A program made the translations under genes and the position numbers. Below are positions 13,701 to 20,909 of a stretch of DNA of 64,000 nucleotides, piece after piece; the stretch's first letter is position 1, and every line of letters begins with the position of its first letter. The notes under the pieces are model-generated. The model had not been told where the DNA came from. It did not search any database and worked only from the letters and a program-made list of their open reading frames with translations. The stretch is from Brevibacillus laterosporus LMG 15441 (GTDB lineage Bacteria > Bacillota > Bacilli > Brevibacillales > Brevibacillaceae). Location: the NCBI RefSeq assembly GCF_000219535.2, contig NZ_CP007806.1:2514501-2578500 (forward strand), read 5' to 3'.

Positions 13701-16700
13701 ATCATTTTCAGTGAGCGGATATGCTTTTTGCATCCAGAGCAGTCGATTAAGTACAGACGTATGTTCAATCATCGCGCCTTTTGGTTTACCAGTCGAACCA
13801 GACGTATAGATAACATAAGCCAGATCGGTCGCTTTATTCACATGTTCTAGATTGGTGCTGTCTGTGTGATAGGCAGCAGGTTGATCTATCTCGATGACAA
13901 GACCATTAAAATCGACTCGTCCATTGTATGTTGATTGGGTTAATAAGATTTGTGCCTTACTGTCTTCTAGCGTAAATTCTAAACGATCCTGTGGATGCTT
14001 CGGATCTAGTGGCAGATAGGCTCCTCCTGCCTTCAGAATCCCCAAAATACCAATTATCATCTCAAAGGAACGATCAAGCATGATTCCTACAATACTGTTC
14101 GGTGTTACACCATTCGCTCGTAATGTTCGAGCTAGCTGATTCGTACGCTCATGTAACATCCGATAGGTCAATTCTTCATTCTCAAAATAAACAGCGGTAT
14201 TGTCGGGAATTCTAGCAACAGTTTCTTCAAATAGCTGATGTATCGTCTTATGTCGTGGGTAATCTGCTGTTGTTTGATTAAATTCATAAAGGATCTGATG
14301 TTTCTCAGCCTCAGATAAGATATTGATATTGCCTAGCTTCATTTCTGGCTGGGAAACAACCGCACGTGCCAATTCTGTTAAGTGGGAAGCTATGCTTTCT
14401 ACAAGCTGAGGCGCATAGATTTGTTCGTTGTATCTAAAATTTACATATAGCTGATCATAAGGGGCAACGAGCACATTGAAATCATAGTTTGTCTGCTCAA
14501 ATACCTCCATCCTTGCAAACTCAAAATCCAATCTCTGCTGATGGGAGGAAGCTCGTTCTTTGTCAGGCGTTGGATAGTTTTCAAAGACGAGAAGATGGTC
14601 TAATAATCCTTGCTTTAAGGAGCTCATAGCCTGTATTTCGGCAAGTGATAAATAGTCGAATTGAGACGCAGCCGTTCCACGTTCTTTTACCTGTTGTAAT
14701 AACTCAGTAAAGCTTAGTTCGGCAAAAGGCTGCACACGTACAGGTATCGTATTGATAAATAATCCCACGATTTGTTCAATACCTTGTATATCTGCGTTCC
14801 GGCCAGAGACAACAGCTCCAAAAACAACATCGTCTACTCCGTTATAGCGACCTAAAAGAATGCCCCATAGGCTTTGGAAAACATTGTTTAATGTAGTATG
14901 ATGTTGTTTTGCCAATCGTTCTAGTCCAAGCGTCGTCTCGTTATCAAAATGGAAAAGATGGTTAGCTTGAACGTAGTTTCTTGTTTTCTGCGAGCGCCAT
15001 TTTGGTAGAGTAGCTAGCTGCTCATATCCGAGAAGTTCATTTTTCCAATAAGAAAGAGCATCTTCTCTGTCCTGCTTCTCTAACCATTCAATATAGTCGC
15101 TATATGGATAAACAGCATGAAGCTGAATGGCTGTATTGTTCAGCAGGGAATGGTACGTTCGTATCAGTTCATCTAATACGAGAACGAAGCACCAGCCGTC
15201 CATAATAATATGATGGAAGCTTACGAGCAATTGATAGGTGTCCTCCCCTGTTTTTAACACCGTAAGTCGTAGGAGAACGTCCTTATGGATTGCAAACCCT
15301 TCCTGCTTATCCTTCTCTTTGTAGGAATTAAGATATGATTGCTGGTTGGCCACGTCTAAATGAGAAATGTCTTCAAACTGGATGGTTGTTTTCCGCTCTT
15401 GCAGAACAACCTGTACCGGGTGTTTCAATTCCTGATGGACAAACACAGTTCGTAATACATCATAGCGAGCTAGTACCGCATTTAAGCTTTGTTCAAGAAG
15501 AGCTAGATCAAGGGTGCCATGAAGCGGAATGCTATTTTGCTCAAAATAGGCGGGACTGTCAGGCTGTAATTCAGAATGAAAGAGCATACCTTCCTGCATA
15601 GGTGACAGTGGATATATTTTGCTAATGCTTGTCTGACCAATCATCTCTTGTAATACGGCTTGAATGCTTTCGAATTCCTCGATAGAGAGATTCTGGGCCC
15701 CTACATCGGATGGAGTCAGCTCGCTTGTTGTTTTTATCACGCAATGGTCAACAAGTTGGAGCAGATTTGTCTTAAACTGATCGGCAATGTGTTGAATCGT
15801 GGATTCATGATAGGCGTGATGATTGTAGGTGAAAATCATTTGAAGCTTACCATTGAAGATTCCACCATTGCATTCTAGCAATTGATTACGCACAAAGTAT
15901 GGACTGATTGCTTCCCCGTTAGACATCTGCGAAGATGTGAACACATCTGTTGCAGTGTCTTGATCGAATTGCCCCAAATAGTTAAAGCTAATCTGTGGCT
16001 GTAACGTAAACGACATTGATTCAGTATGCTCTTTTGGGGTTATATATTGTAGGATACCGTAACCAATACCTTTATTTGGGATGCTTCTCAATGCTTCTTT
16101 CGTAAGCTTAATTTGTTTCGACAATTCATCTTCTTTGATAGGCAGAAGAACCGGATAGGCAGATGTAAACCAGCCGATCGTACGAGTAACATCCATATTC
16201 GCCATGATATCTTCACGACCATGCCCTTCGAGTAATAGGAGTACGTTCTCTTCTCCTGTCCAGTTTTTCACTGTGAGACCTAATGCAGTCAATAAGAGGT
16301 CATTGATTTCCGTGTGATAAGCATGGTGTACATCTTTTAATAGCTGTTTAGTTTGTTGTGGAGTAAGTTCTATGTGAATATCCGAGCTGTCCATTTTGAG
16401 ATTATTTGTAATAGGTCCATCAGTTGGTAAAGGCTGAATTGTAGTTTGCTCCAACTGTCTCCAATAAGGTTTTTCTTTAAGAAACGCCTTACTTGCTGCA
16501 TAGGATTGCAACTGATTCGACCATTCTTTAAACGAGACTGTTTTTGCTGGAAGCAAGAGAGCTTCTCCTCTAGCTGCTTGGCTATAACCTGTTGATAAGT
16601 CCTCCAATAAAATACGCCAGGAGACTCCATCGATAACCAAGTGATGAATCACGATCAATAAATGATCTCCTGAAGTAGTTTTAAACAAACCTATCTTAAC

Positions 16701-19700
16701 CAACGGCCCTTGATTTTCGAGATCGATGCTTGTTTGAAGACGATCGGCATGCTGTTTCATTTGATCTTTTATGACTGATTCGTTTGTTTCATCGGTCAAA
16801 TCAATTATTTCAAAATCAAAACGATCAGTAGTGAATGCTTGATTTACCTGCTGAATGCTTTCATTTTCTAGAGTAGAATAGGTCATTCGTAATGCATCAT
16901 GGTGCTCGATGATGCGCTCAAACACCTGTCTAATTATTTCAGCATCAAATCCCTCTGCCCGATACAGCATATTAGCTTGATTAAAATGATGTCTATTGTT
17001 TCTTTGATTCTGGAAGAACCAATGCTGAATAGGAGTAAGCGGAATATCACCTACCACCATGCCCTGATCATAGGAGTTTTTCACTACCTTGACGTATTTG
17101 CTTAGCTCGGCAATAGATAGATGCTTAAATATATCGCGCATTTCTACTTTTAAGCCATCTTTATGCAGACGTGCTGAAATTTGAATTGCTTTAATCGAGT
17201 CTCCACCGATCTCGAAAAAGTTGTCCATAATACTGATGCGCTCTACGCCGAGCACTTTTTCCCATGCGCTGGCGAGTAATTCCTCGACCTCATTTCGCGG
17301 TGCCACATATGGCAAGCCAGTATGGAGCGTTCCCTCTGGTTTTGGAAGAGCCTTCTTGTCAATCTTGCCGTTTACAGTAAGCGGCATTTCGTCAAGCTGC
17401 ATAAAAGTAGAAGGAATCATGTAAGCTGGTAGGTTTTTCCCAATAGATTGGCGCAGCTCCAGGACGCTCATTTCTCGTGTCGCCACAAAGTAGGCACATA
17501 GGTCAGTCTGTCCATTATCGTTGGTAAACGGGATGACGGTAGTTTGAACAACCTCTTCGATTTCTAGCATTTGTGCTTCGATCTCTAGTAATTCAATACG
17601 GTAACCACGAATTTTTACCTGATCGTCCATACGTCCCAGATATTCGATGTTGCCATCTGGCATCCACCTTACCAGGTCACCTGTTCTGTAGATTTTCTCA
17701 CCAGTTTTAAATGGATGAGCGATAAATTTTTCTTGGGTTAACTCAGGGCGGTTAAGGTAACCACGCGCTAGTCCCACACCGCCTATGCATAGTTCTCCGG
17801 CTACACCTACAGGCTGTAGCTGATACTCGGAGTTAAGAACATACACCTGAACATTATCAATCGGCTTACCAATCGAGATCATGCCGTCTTCTCGCTCTTC
17901 AGCAAGCCATGCCGTTGCCTGAACGGATGCCTCTGTGGGACCGTATGCATTTACATACATCACACGATCTTTCCAAGTGCGTACCATTTCTAATGTCGTT
18001 GCAGATCCGCCCGTAAATAAGAGACGTAAGGAACGGAGCTTGTCTGCATTTACATGAACAGCAAAAACAGGCGGTAATACGGCCACTGTGATTTGATGAT
18101 TACTTAAATAGCTTTCATATAGGGCTGGATCTTGTGTTGTTTCCTTGGTCGGAATATACAAGGTAGCACCGTGTAGCAAGCACATGAAGATTTCTTTTAC
18201 AGATACGTCAAAAGAGGAGCTAGCGTATTGAACGACTCGATCCTGTTTGCAGAGCCCGTATTGTGTAGAAAGGAATTGTTGTAAATTGATAATTCCACGA
18301 TGCTCAACCATAACCCCCTTTGGCTTACCTGTTGTTCCGGAAGTGTAGATGACATAAGCAAGATCAGTCGCTTGCACTGACCATGTAGGATTTGCAGTAT
18401 CTCCAACGAAAAGCTTCTCATCCTCTAGCTCTAGGATGTGTCCGTCAAACGATATATCTTTTACAAATTGTTGTTGAGCCAACAGAATATTGGCCTCACT
18501 ATCCTGTAGCATATAAGAAATACGCTCTGATGGATGTACAGGATCTATGGCAACATAGGCTCCTCCTGCCTTAAGAATAGCTAACATGGAAACAATCATT
18601 TCCACAGAACGATCTGCGAGTATGGCTACTAGCTGATCAGTAGTGACTCCCATATCACGAAGGCAATGGGATAGTTGGTTTGCCTTTTCATTTAATTCTT
18701 GGTACGTGAGCCTTGAACCCTCAAAGTAGACAGCTATCTGCTCAGGGTTCATTGCCACCTGCTCTTCAAAGAGTTGATGAATCGTTTTCTCTTGTGGGAA
18801 TGGCTTCACAGTTTGATTGGATAAAGCAATAAGATTATGTTTTTCCCTTTCCGAGAGCATTTCTAGCTCAGCTATCTTCTTCTCAGGGAATGAGATTGAA
18901 TCTTGGGTTATGCGTAATAGATGATCAGCCAGTCTATTGATCTCATCTTCTGTATACATTTCCGCTACATAATCTATTTCAATAGTTAATAAGTCCTTAT
19001 CTTTATGTTCTTGAATATGTAAAGCGATCTCTTCTGTCATATGACCTACAAACAACTGTTCTACTGTATAACAAACCCCTGCTATTTGTTCAAAATCGAG
19101 GATTTGATACCCGGCAAAAAGGCGAAACAGACTATTTACATGAGGATGCTTGTCACGAACCTTTTGCATGACTTGATCATATGGATATTTCTGGTGACGA
19201 AATAATTTATTCTGCTTCTTGGCTACATCCCGAATAAACGTAAGAACATCTTGTGCGGGATTGCCTTGAAACCTAAACGGCATCGTACTAACTAGCATAC
19301 CAACCATATCTTTTTCTTTACGCTGTGTCCGATTATTGCAGGTTGTACCGATGGTGATGTCTGTTTGTCCTGTCAAACGATACACATAGGCATGAAACAT
19401 CGACATGAATAGTGTGAAAATACTAATATTATTTTCTGCGCAAAATTGTTGTGCCTGATCTCGTAATTCCTGTGGTACTATGATTCTTTTTCTTTTTGCT
19501 TTCGTACTTACAGAATAAGCGTCATAGGCTTTAAACCCAGTAAATTCTGGTAAAGTAGCAAACTCCTCATGCCAAAATTCTCGATCTTTTTGGAAACGCA
19601 CTGAGCTTATGTACTTTTCCTCATCGTGAATAAAATCGATAAAAGAAGCTGGTATATGCATGTTTTGGGAGTTTAATACATCTGTACCGGCAAGCAATTC

Positions 19701-20183
19701 TGTATAAATGGAAATGATATGATTCACAATGTGAACATAAGCCATGCCGTCCGTAATGATGTGATGAGTTTTTAGGTAAATATACCCTTCCTGTTCATTA
19801 CACTTAATGACGGAACATTCAAACAATTGTTTGTTTATAAGTTCAAATGGTATTGCAAATCTTTCATTAGCCCAAGAGTAGAGCTCATCCTCAGTCGTTT
19901 TGTCACTAAAATCTATGATGGGCAGTGCCTCTTTACGATAAGGTGCAATATACTGCCTTGGTTCATTGGTCTGAGAATCCACCATAATGCGTAGGCGAAT
20001 CGAATCATTCATTTGAATAAATGTTTGGATTGCTTTTTGCAAAAGGGCATAGTCTAGCTTTTCTGCTTGTAGCCTAATAAGACCTCCAATGTTTGAAATA
20101 CTGGTATTGGGAAAAAATTCCTCTGTAAACCAGATACGTTTCTGGGAGTGAGTGAGCGGGTAAATCTGTTCGTGGTTGAGCAT
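1005..20183 (-). CDS. Five-module lipopeptide NRPS with lipoinitiation C domain, two E domains and TE
   Basis: Single 6392-residue synthetase predicted to make an N-acylated pentapeptide. Domains with approximate motif residues: starter C (HHIITDG ~141), A1 (FDVSVKEI ~661), T1 (GGDS ~992), E (HHLVIDG ~1182); DCL C2 (HHIIMDG ~1659), A2 (~2176), T2 (GGHS); LCL C3 (~2714), A3 (~3224), T3 (GGDS ~3559), E (~3749); DCL C4 (HHILTDG ~4229), A4 (~4746), T4; LCL C5 (HHSISDG ~5262), A5 (~5781), T5 (~6112); TE (GYSAGG ~6234). Pocket residues read at the ten Stachelhaus positions: A1 DVKVFGAVQK, A2 DVWHFSLVDK (serine), A3 DVWLLGAVIK, A4 DAKAFGAIQK, A5 DPMESGAIQK. Hence acyl-D-X1-Ser-D-X3-X4-X5. E278 in A5 suggests a basic residue. 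The architecture fits tauramamide (as I recall it, an acylated D-Tyr/Ser/Leu/Trp/Arg pentapeptide), which is an inference. The start ATG has GGAGG 10 nt upstream. All catalytic motifs look intact. Confidence 0.95.
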   Translation of the reverse strand: MLNHEQIYPLTHSQKRIWFTEEFFPNTSISNIGGLIRLQAEKLDYALLQKAIQTFIQMNDSIRLRIMVDSQTNEPRQYIAPYRKEALPIIDFSDKTTEDELYSWANERFAIPFELINKQLFECSVIKCNEQEGYIYLKTHHIITDGMAYVHIVNHIISIYTELLAGTDVLNSQNMHIPASFIDFIHDEEKYISSVRFQKDREFWHEEFATLPEFTGFKAYDAYSVSTKAKRKRIIVPQELRDQAQQFCAENNISIFTLFMSMFHAYVYRLTGQTDITIGTTCNNRTQRKEKDMVGMLVSTMPFRFQGNPAQDVLTFIRDVAKKQNKLFRHQKYPYDQVMQKVRDKHPHVNSLFRLFAGYQILDFEQIAGVCYTVEQLFVGHMTEEIALHIQEHKDKDLLTIEIDYVAEMYTEDEINRLADHLLRITQDSISFPEKKIAELEMLSEREKHNLIALSNQTVKPFPQEKTIHQLFEEQVAMNPEQIAVYFEGSRLTYQELNEKANQLSHCLRDMGVTTDQLVAILADRSVEMIVSMLAILKAGGAYVAIDPVHPSERISYMLQDSEANILLAQQQFVKDISFDGHILELEDEKLFVGDTANPTWSVQATDLAYVIYTSGTTGKPKGVMVEHRGIINLQQFLSTQYGLCKQDRVVQYASSSFDVSVKEIFMCLLHGATLYIPTKETTQDPALYESYLSNHQITVAVLPPVFAVHVNADKLRSLRLLFTGGSATTLEMVRTWKDRVMYVNAYGPTEASVQATAWLAEEREDGMISIGKPIDNVQVYVLNSEYQLQPVGVAGELCIGGVGLARGYLNRPELTQEKFIAHPFKTGEKIYRTGDLVRWMPDGNIEYLGRMDDQVKIRGYRIELLEIEAQMLEIEEVVQTTVIPFTNDNGQTDLCAYFVATREMSVLELRQSIGKNLPAYMIPSTFMQLDEMPLTVNGKIDKKALPKPEGTLHTGLPYVAPRNEVEELLASAWEKVLGVERISIMDNFFEIGGDSIKAIQISARLHKDGLKVEMRDIFKHLSIAELSKYVKVVKNSYDQGMVVGDIPLTPIQHWFFQNQRNNRHHFNQANMLYRAEGFDAEIIRQVFERIIEHHDALRMTYSTLENESIQQVNQAFTTDRFDFEIIDLTDETNESVIKDQMKQHADRLQTSIDLENQGPLVKIGLFKTTSGDHLLIVIHHLVIDGVSWRILLEDLSTGYSQAARGEALLLPAKTVSFKEWSNQLQSYAASKAFLKEKPYWRQLEQTTIQPLPTDGPITNNLKMDSSDIHIELTPQQTKQLLKDVHHAYHTEINDLLLTALGLTVKNWTGEENVLLLLEGHGREDIMANMDVTRTIGWFTSAYPVLLPIKEDELSKQIKLTKEALRSIPNKGIGYGILQYITPKEHTESMSFTLQPQISFNYLGQFDQDTATDVFTSSQMSNGEAISPYFVRNQLLECNGGIFNGKLQMIFTYNHHAYHESTIQHIADQFKTNLLQLVDHCVIKTTSELTPSDVGAQNLSIEEFESIQAVLQEMIGQTSISKIYPLSPMQEGMLFHSELQPDSPAYFEQNSIPLHGTLDLALLEQSLNAVLARYDVLRTVFVHQELKHPVQVVLQERKTTIQFEDISHLDVANQQSYLNSYKEKDKQEGFAIHKDVLLRLTVLKTGEDTYQLLVSFHHIIMDGWCFVLVLDELIRTYHSLLNNTAIQLHAVYPYSDYIEWLEKQDREDALSYWKNELLGYEQLATLPKWRSQKTRNYVQANHLFHFDNETTLGLERLAKQHHTTLNNVFQSLWGILLGRYNGVDDVVFGAVVSGRNADIQGIEQIVGLFINTIPVRVQPFAELSFTELLQQVKERGTAASQFDYLSLAEIQAMSSLKQGLLDHLLVFENYPTPDKERASSHQQRLDFEFARMEVFEQTNYDFNVLVAPYDQLYVNFRYNEQIYAPQLVESIASHLTELARAVVSQPEMKLGNINILSEAEKHQILYEFNQTTADYPRHKTIHQLFEETVARIPDNTAVYFENEELTYRMLHERTNQLARTLRANGVTPNSIVGIMLDRSFEMIIGILGILKAGGAYLPLDPKHPQDRLEFTLEDSKAQILLTQSTYNGRVDFNGLVIEIDQPAAYHTDSTNLEHVNKATDLAYVIYTSGSTGKPKGAMIEHTSVLNRLLWMQKAYPLTENDVILQKTPFTFDVSVWEMFWWAFVGAKVCFLIPEGEKDSSTIVNAIEHRRVTTMHFVPSMLHAFLEHVHLHVAEIERLASLRTVFASGEALQVAHVERFQSLLHNAYQTKLVNLYGPTEATVDVSVFECSVEEERMDTVPIGKPIDNTQLYIVSKENQLQPVGVAGELCIGGVQVARGYLNRPELTIEKFVSNPYVNGERMYRTGDLARWMPDGNIEYLGRIDHQVKIRGFRIELGEIETQILAFGGIKETVVIASEDSQGEKYLCAYFVGTKEIDSAELRDFLANDLPSYFIPARFIQLEKMPLSPNGKIDRKALPKDEFIGKTTEYIAPRTKVEEKLVVIWQELLGISPIGIHDDFFELGGHSLKATILASRLHKECDVQIALRDLFQYKTIESLATLITNTQKTHYSEIQPVMPSQYYSVSSAQKRVLIIAQMQGAELAYNMPVVYKLSGYIDRDRLEEACKNLVQRHESLRTSFDWIDGEPVQIIHPSVDFNMSCKELSTDHSTHEKAIARAVQAFIRPFDLNQAPLFRVELVTIKEDEHILMIDMHHIISDGVSTNIILRELSKLYAGEQLPSQRIQYKDFAAWQQELYQTDRMQKQEAYWLKTFEGEIPTLQMPTDYARPSIQNFEGDILSFDIDADLTKSLHQITSQTGTTMYMVLLAAFQVLLAKYSGQEEIIVGSPVAGRQHADVEETVGMFVGTLALRGFPAFEKTFTSYLKEVKESTLQAFENQDYPFEELVEKLNVNRDMSRNPLFDVMFALQNVGNEMLKIDGVATTPYEAIFNLAKFDITLAAFEVGEEINCYVNYSTKLFRKDTIDRLAGHFVQVLRSIVNNLDIQISQIDMVTPAEKEQLLFTFNDTDREFDTQVTIQQLFDKQAALSPEQVAVYFEGKPLTYQELNEKANQLARLLMSKGVAKDKIVAIMTNRSIEMIVSIIAVLKAGGAYVPIDPVYPADRIQYMLEDSNAKVLLTQKHLMDKVPFDGSILDIDDEKLYQGEVANVDIQASPTDLAYVIYTSGTTGKPKGVMVEHHGIISLKTYYQSDFDIGIGDRMVQFASSSFDVSIWEIMISLLTGATLYIPTQDTIYDPVAFGDYIEAHQITIGLLPPVYIGNVEPNKLSAMRLLLTGGSASNNEIVATWKNRTTYMNAYGPTESSVIATTWIGTDREDEALPIGSPIPNTKAYVLNKQNQLQPIGVLGELCISGAGLARGYLNKPELTEKVFVEHPFAEGERMYKTGDLVRWLPDGMIEYFGRIDDQVKIRGYRIELGEIEAHLLSLDEIHAAVVIAFTNEEGQPDLCAYIVADHEINIADIRQQIGQHLPSYMIPAYFVQLESIPVSVNGKVDKKRLPKPATSNSTGREYVAPRNEIEATLASIWQAVLGVEQISIHDNFFEIGGDSIKAIQISSRLHKEGQRLVISDLFKNPTIAQLSSYVKAGTQAFDQGSVEGNVPLTPIQRWLFTEHSASLHHFNQANFLYRPEGFNVEHVHQVFTQIVHHHDALRMAYSFTPNDMAKQVNRGINETEASFTIEVIDLLEESNEEQVAVRIEQEANRIQSSMGLLHQGPLVKLGLFKTTEGDHLLIAIHHLVIDGVSWRILLEDFTTGYEQAQNGEPIVFPAKTVSLQEWAKRLEDYSTSKELLREKSYWDQLEQTSIDPIPTDFITSHNRMKDSSTLSMELSETDTALLLTDVHRAYRTEMNDILLTALGITLKEWTSNNDIAILLEGHGREDIMEEIDINRTIGWFTSAFPVLLPMSKVSDISYGIKQVKETLRKIPNKGIGYGILKYLTPEDQKLDMSFTIQPEISFNYLGQFDQEVTTAVFTISNMSRGCLVNPEMNREQLIDITGATVGGKLQLSFVYNHLAFQKESIEKLIEVFTSNLLLIITHCTSQSTPELTPSDLGYAGLSIEEWDTIRTFVLSELETNEISKLYPLSPMQEGMLFHANLDTNTSMYVEQYSLPISGHMDLSKMEQAFNSIIQRYDVLRSIFVQKDLTRPLQVVLNERKATVHFEDISALAQEDRVNYTEDFKQQDKERGFKLSSDRLIRLAILQTAAEEYLMILSFHHILTDGWSIPIIMGEFIHTYHSLLNDLPLSLGPVYPYSDYINWLEKQDKAEAISYWKEYVAGYEQLATIPKERKVEAVEYKTELYEFCFDKAMTSGLEQIAKQYQTTLNSVFQTIWGILLARYNRTNDVVFGAVVSGRNANVTGIEQMVGLFINSIPVRIQLDAETQFTQVLQQVQEDALASADYDYLSLAEIQSTSELRQGLLDHLIAFENYPTPAEDTHIHLAKKIDIDFQQMEVHEQTNYDFNIAVGPGEKLYIKFMYNAHVYNKQMMEGIAANLQQIARSILADPSSKVSEIDIVSAEERQKLLVKFNHTQVPFEQDKTIPQIFEELVMKHPHHPAVYFEGDQLTYQELNDKANQLARELLALGIGTDQIVAVMADKSIEMIVAIMAVLKAGGAYVPIDPAYPGERIAYVLEDSQAKVLLTQSHLLESVHMDIATYQGKIVELSDDRLYQGDSTNLKLSITPADLAYVIYTSGTTGKPKGVMLEHHGVVKLKQHIFDHYGMYQEDRVLQYVSPSFDASVKEIFACLLHGATLYVPKKETTQDPALFEDYVNRHHITVAALPPVFLVHVNPDKITSLRLLFTGGSAITTDLVQAWKDRTVYVNAYGPTEASIQATGWVTEERADGLLPIGRPIDNTQIYIVGVDYQLQPIGIPGELCISGVGLARGYLNRPELTREKFVGNPFVPDEKMYRTGDLARWLPDGNIEYLGRVDDQVKVRGFRIELGEIEAHLLSHEDITEAVVLALTDERGQTDLCAYFVSTTSIAITQLRHYLEQSLPSYMIPAFFIKLEKMPVTLNGKIDKRSLPKPDKNVDTGSVYVAPRNEIESKLVSIWQEVLGVERISVLDDFFALGGHSLKATVLLSKIHKEFETEASLREIFKHTKLEEMATLISQGQKSAFEEIHPVEIAESYPVSSAQKRLLILTQLEGAELSYNMPIALRLSGDIEAARLESSFRELINRHESLRTSFDWTDGQMRQIVHESAMFHLVHTVGSEDECNQIVSTFTQPFDLNQAPLLRAHLVTYKDKEHLLLLDMHHSISDGVSMSIILTELAKIYAGEELPALSIQYKDFANWQQKMFTSDEMQKQEMYWLENLSGDLPVLQMPTDYPRPPVYSYDGDNVPFTVDKELSSALRQLAMETGTTMYMVLLAALQVTLAKYSGQNDILIGSPIAGRPHTDLQQIVGMFVGTLVMRGFPEAEKRFSSFLAEIKDTALHAYENQDYPFEVLIEKLDLKRDMSRNQLFDVMFTLQNMDGPESGLAFGEAKVSLYETKQNMATFDLTMTAHESEEGIGVDLNYCTKLFKRESMERFADHFTQVLRAISKSPDVILADIDMVTDREKHQLVTKFNDTNRDFRSDKTIHQLFEAQAELHPANSALYYEGQALTYQELNEKANQLARVLVAKGIKAEDNVAIMADRSLEMYIAILAVLKANGVYVPIDPAYPMERIRFILEDSQVQILLTHTTVDVQANISDSLEIISLHDQSLFQGEPQNLALPASPRNLAYIIYTSGTTGKPKGVMLEHRGVVNLLDHIQAEYGVSEQDRIIQYTSQSFDPSIMEIFLALHNGAQLYIPTKETTQDPALYETFINKHLITVAEIPGAFASVVNPERLISLRFVSTGGSALTPGVAKAWRDYVRFINAYGPTETTIQSTEWVVEERLDGALPIGRPVANTQIYILNQTNQLQPIGVPGELCIGGIGLARGYLNRPDLTAEKFITNPFVVGEKIYKTGDLARWLPDGNIEFLGRIDDQVKVRGFRIELLEVESHILELEDIVEAVVTVTQDLTGQNQLCAYFEAKRTITVSELREQLAKTLPAYMIPSYFIQLENMPLMVNGKIDKKALPAPEENMVIGNEYIAPQTEMEEKLAVIWEEVLGMKQISVESDFFELGGHSLKAVQLVSAISRDIGIEMPLQLVFRYRSIRPLAEKLTVVQYVQVDEEIPVTLLNEGGKPIVFAFPPIAGLGAAFKEIANELPDYSIYSFDFIAHDYLINEYVDHILNIQPEGPYLLMGYSAGGNLAFEVAKVLEEKGHHVQGIILLDTLRQTEYQLVNDEEIRENVALIDKAAEENEILKVASIRNKIVQNIENYGALLNTIINDGMVEASIHLILAKEIEREEELKWKESTMSTYMEYQGFSTHHEMVDKKYAKQHAYLIHEILELLLHQVKVSH
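18863..20183 (-). other. Lipoinitiation (starter) condensation domain
   Basis: Residues 1 to about 440 of the five-module NRPS. The opening IYPLTHSQKRIWFTEEFFP... followed by TSISN and GGLIRL closely resembles the start of surfactin synthetase SrfAA, whose first C domain joins a fatty acyl-CoA to the first amino acid. The catalytic HHIITDG is present near residue 141. It lies directly before A1 with no preceding T domain, as expected for N-acylation. No acyl-CoA ligase or ACP gene is nearby, so acyl-CoA would come from general metabolism as in surfactin synthesis. Confidence 0.75.
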
Positions 20184-20909
20184 CCCAATTTTTCCTCCTA
20201 ATAGAATTTAGTGTAAGTATTTGTTAATAAGTTGTGTTTTTACAATTGTAGCATTATTTTTTAAAGTGAAATTATCAATATTCTGTCTTTTCATTCTGTT
20301 TTTTATTGCCATTTTATCAATTAAAAGTAATAAATAAAACCGAAAATAGCAGAAAAGTTAAAAAATAAAAATCTTAAAATACGAAATAACGAAGGTTAAT
20401 TGTGCATGTTTACATTACAAATTTATAACTAGTAAAAGAGTTATTTGCTACTTTAGAGCATAAAACAATCAAAGTCCTCATTATATCTATCAATGTTTGT
20501 AAAGCTTACAAGCTAATTCTGATTCGATTCTCTCCCCCATCTTCTTGATTTGTAAATGATAGGGTTTTCTTTACAATAATCAAACAGGCTATGCTAATGA
20601 ACCTTTTGCAAAATAGTAGACTAAAAAACAAGAATCCTATTTATTCTTGAAAATGTAAAATAGTTACATATAATTACATGTAAAAATTAACCAATAACAG
20701 ACTGGCGAAGGAGATTTTTTCCTGATCAGATCCAAAGATGCTAGTTTGCAGCATTTACTGTTTCAAAGAAATAATATATAATACTTTAATTATTTAGATT
20801 TCAATGTATCCTCCAAACGATCCCTTGAGGCGTAAAACCGCAAAAAAGAAAAGCCAATTCCTTTTTAATGAAGGAATCGACTTATTGATTGCTCTCTTTT
20901 CTAAGAGAC
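20184..20909 (-). other. Gene-less AT-rich region upstream of the pentapeptide NRPS
   Basis: 726 bp with no credible ORF on either strand. It must hold the NRPS promoter (minus strand) and the end of the Rieske oxidoreductase transcript. A TATAAT occurs at 20480-20485 on the minus strand without a good -35 partner. Short inverted repeats include TACAATTGTA (20251-20260) and CAAGAAT/ATTCTTG around 20628-20649. The high A+T content is of the kind bound by AbrB-type regulators at peptide antibiotic promoters, but no specific operator can be claimed. Confidence 0.5.
20844..20877 (-). terminator. Putative terminator of the FAD/Rieske oxidoreductase gene
   Basis: On the minus strand ATTCCTT-cattaaa-AAGGAAT (20857-20877) is followed by a T-rich tract (tggcttttctttttt), 33 bp past the stop codon at 20910. 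The stem is only 7 bp and A/T-heavy. Confidence 0.5.
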
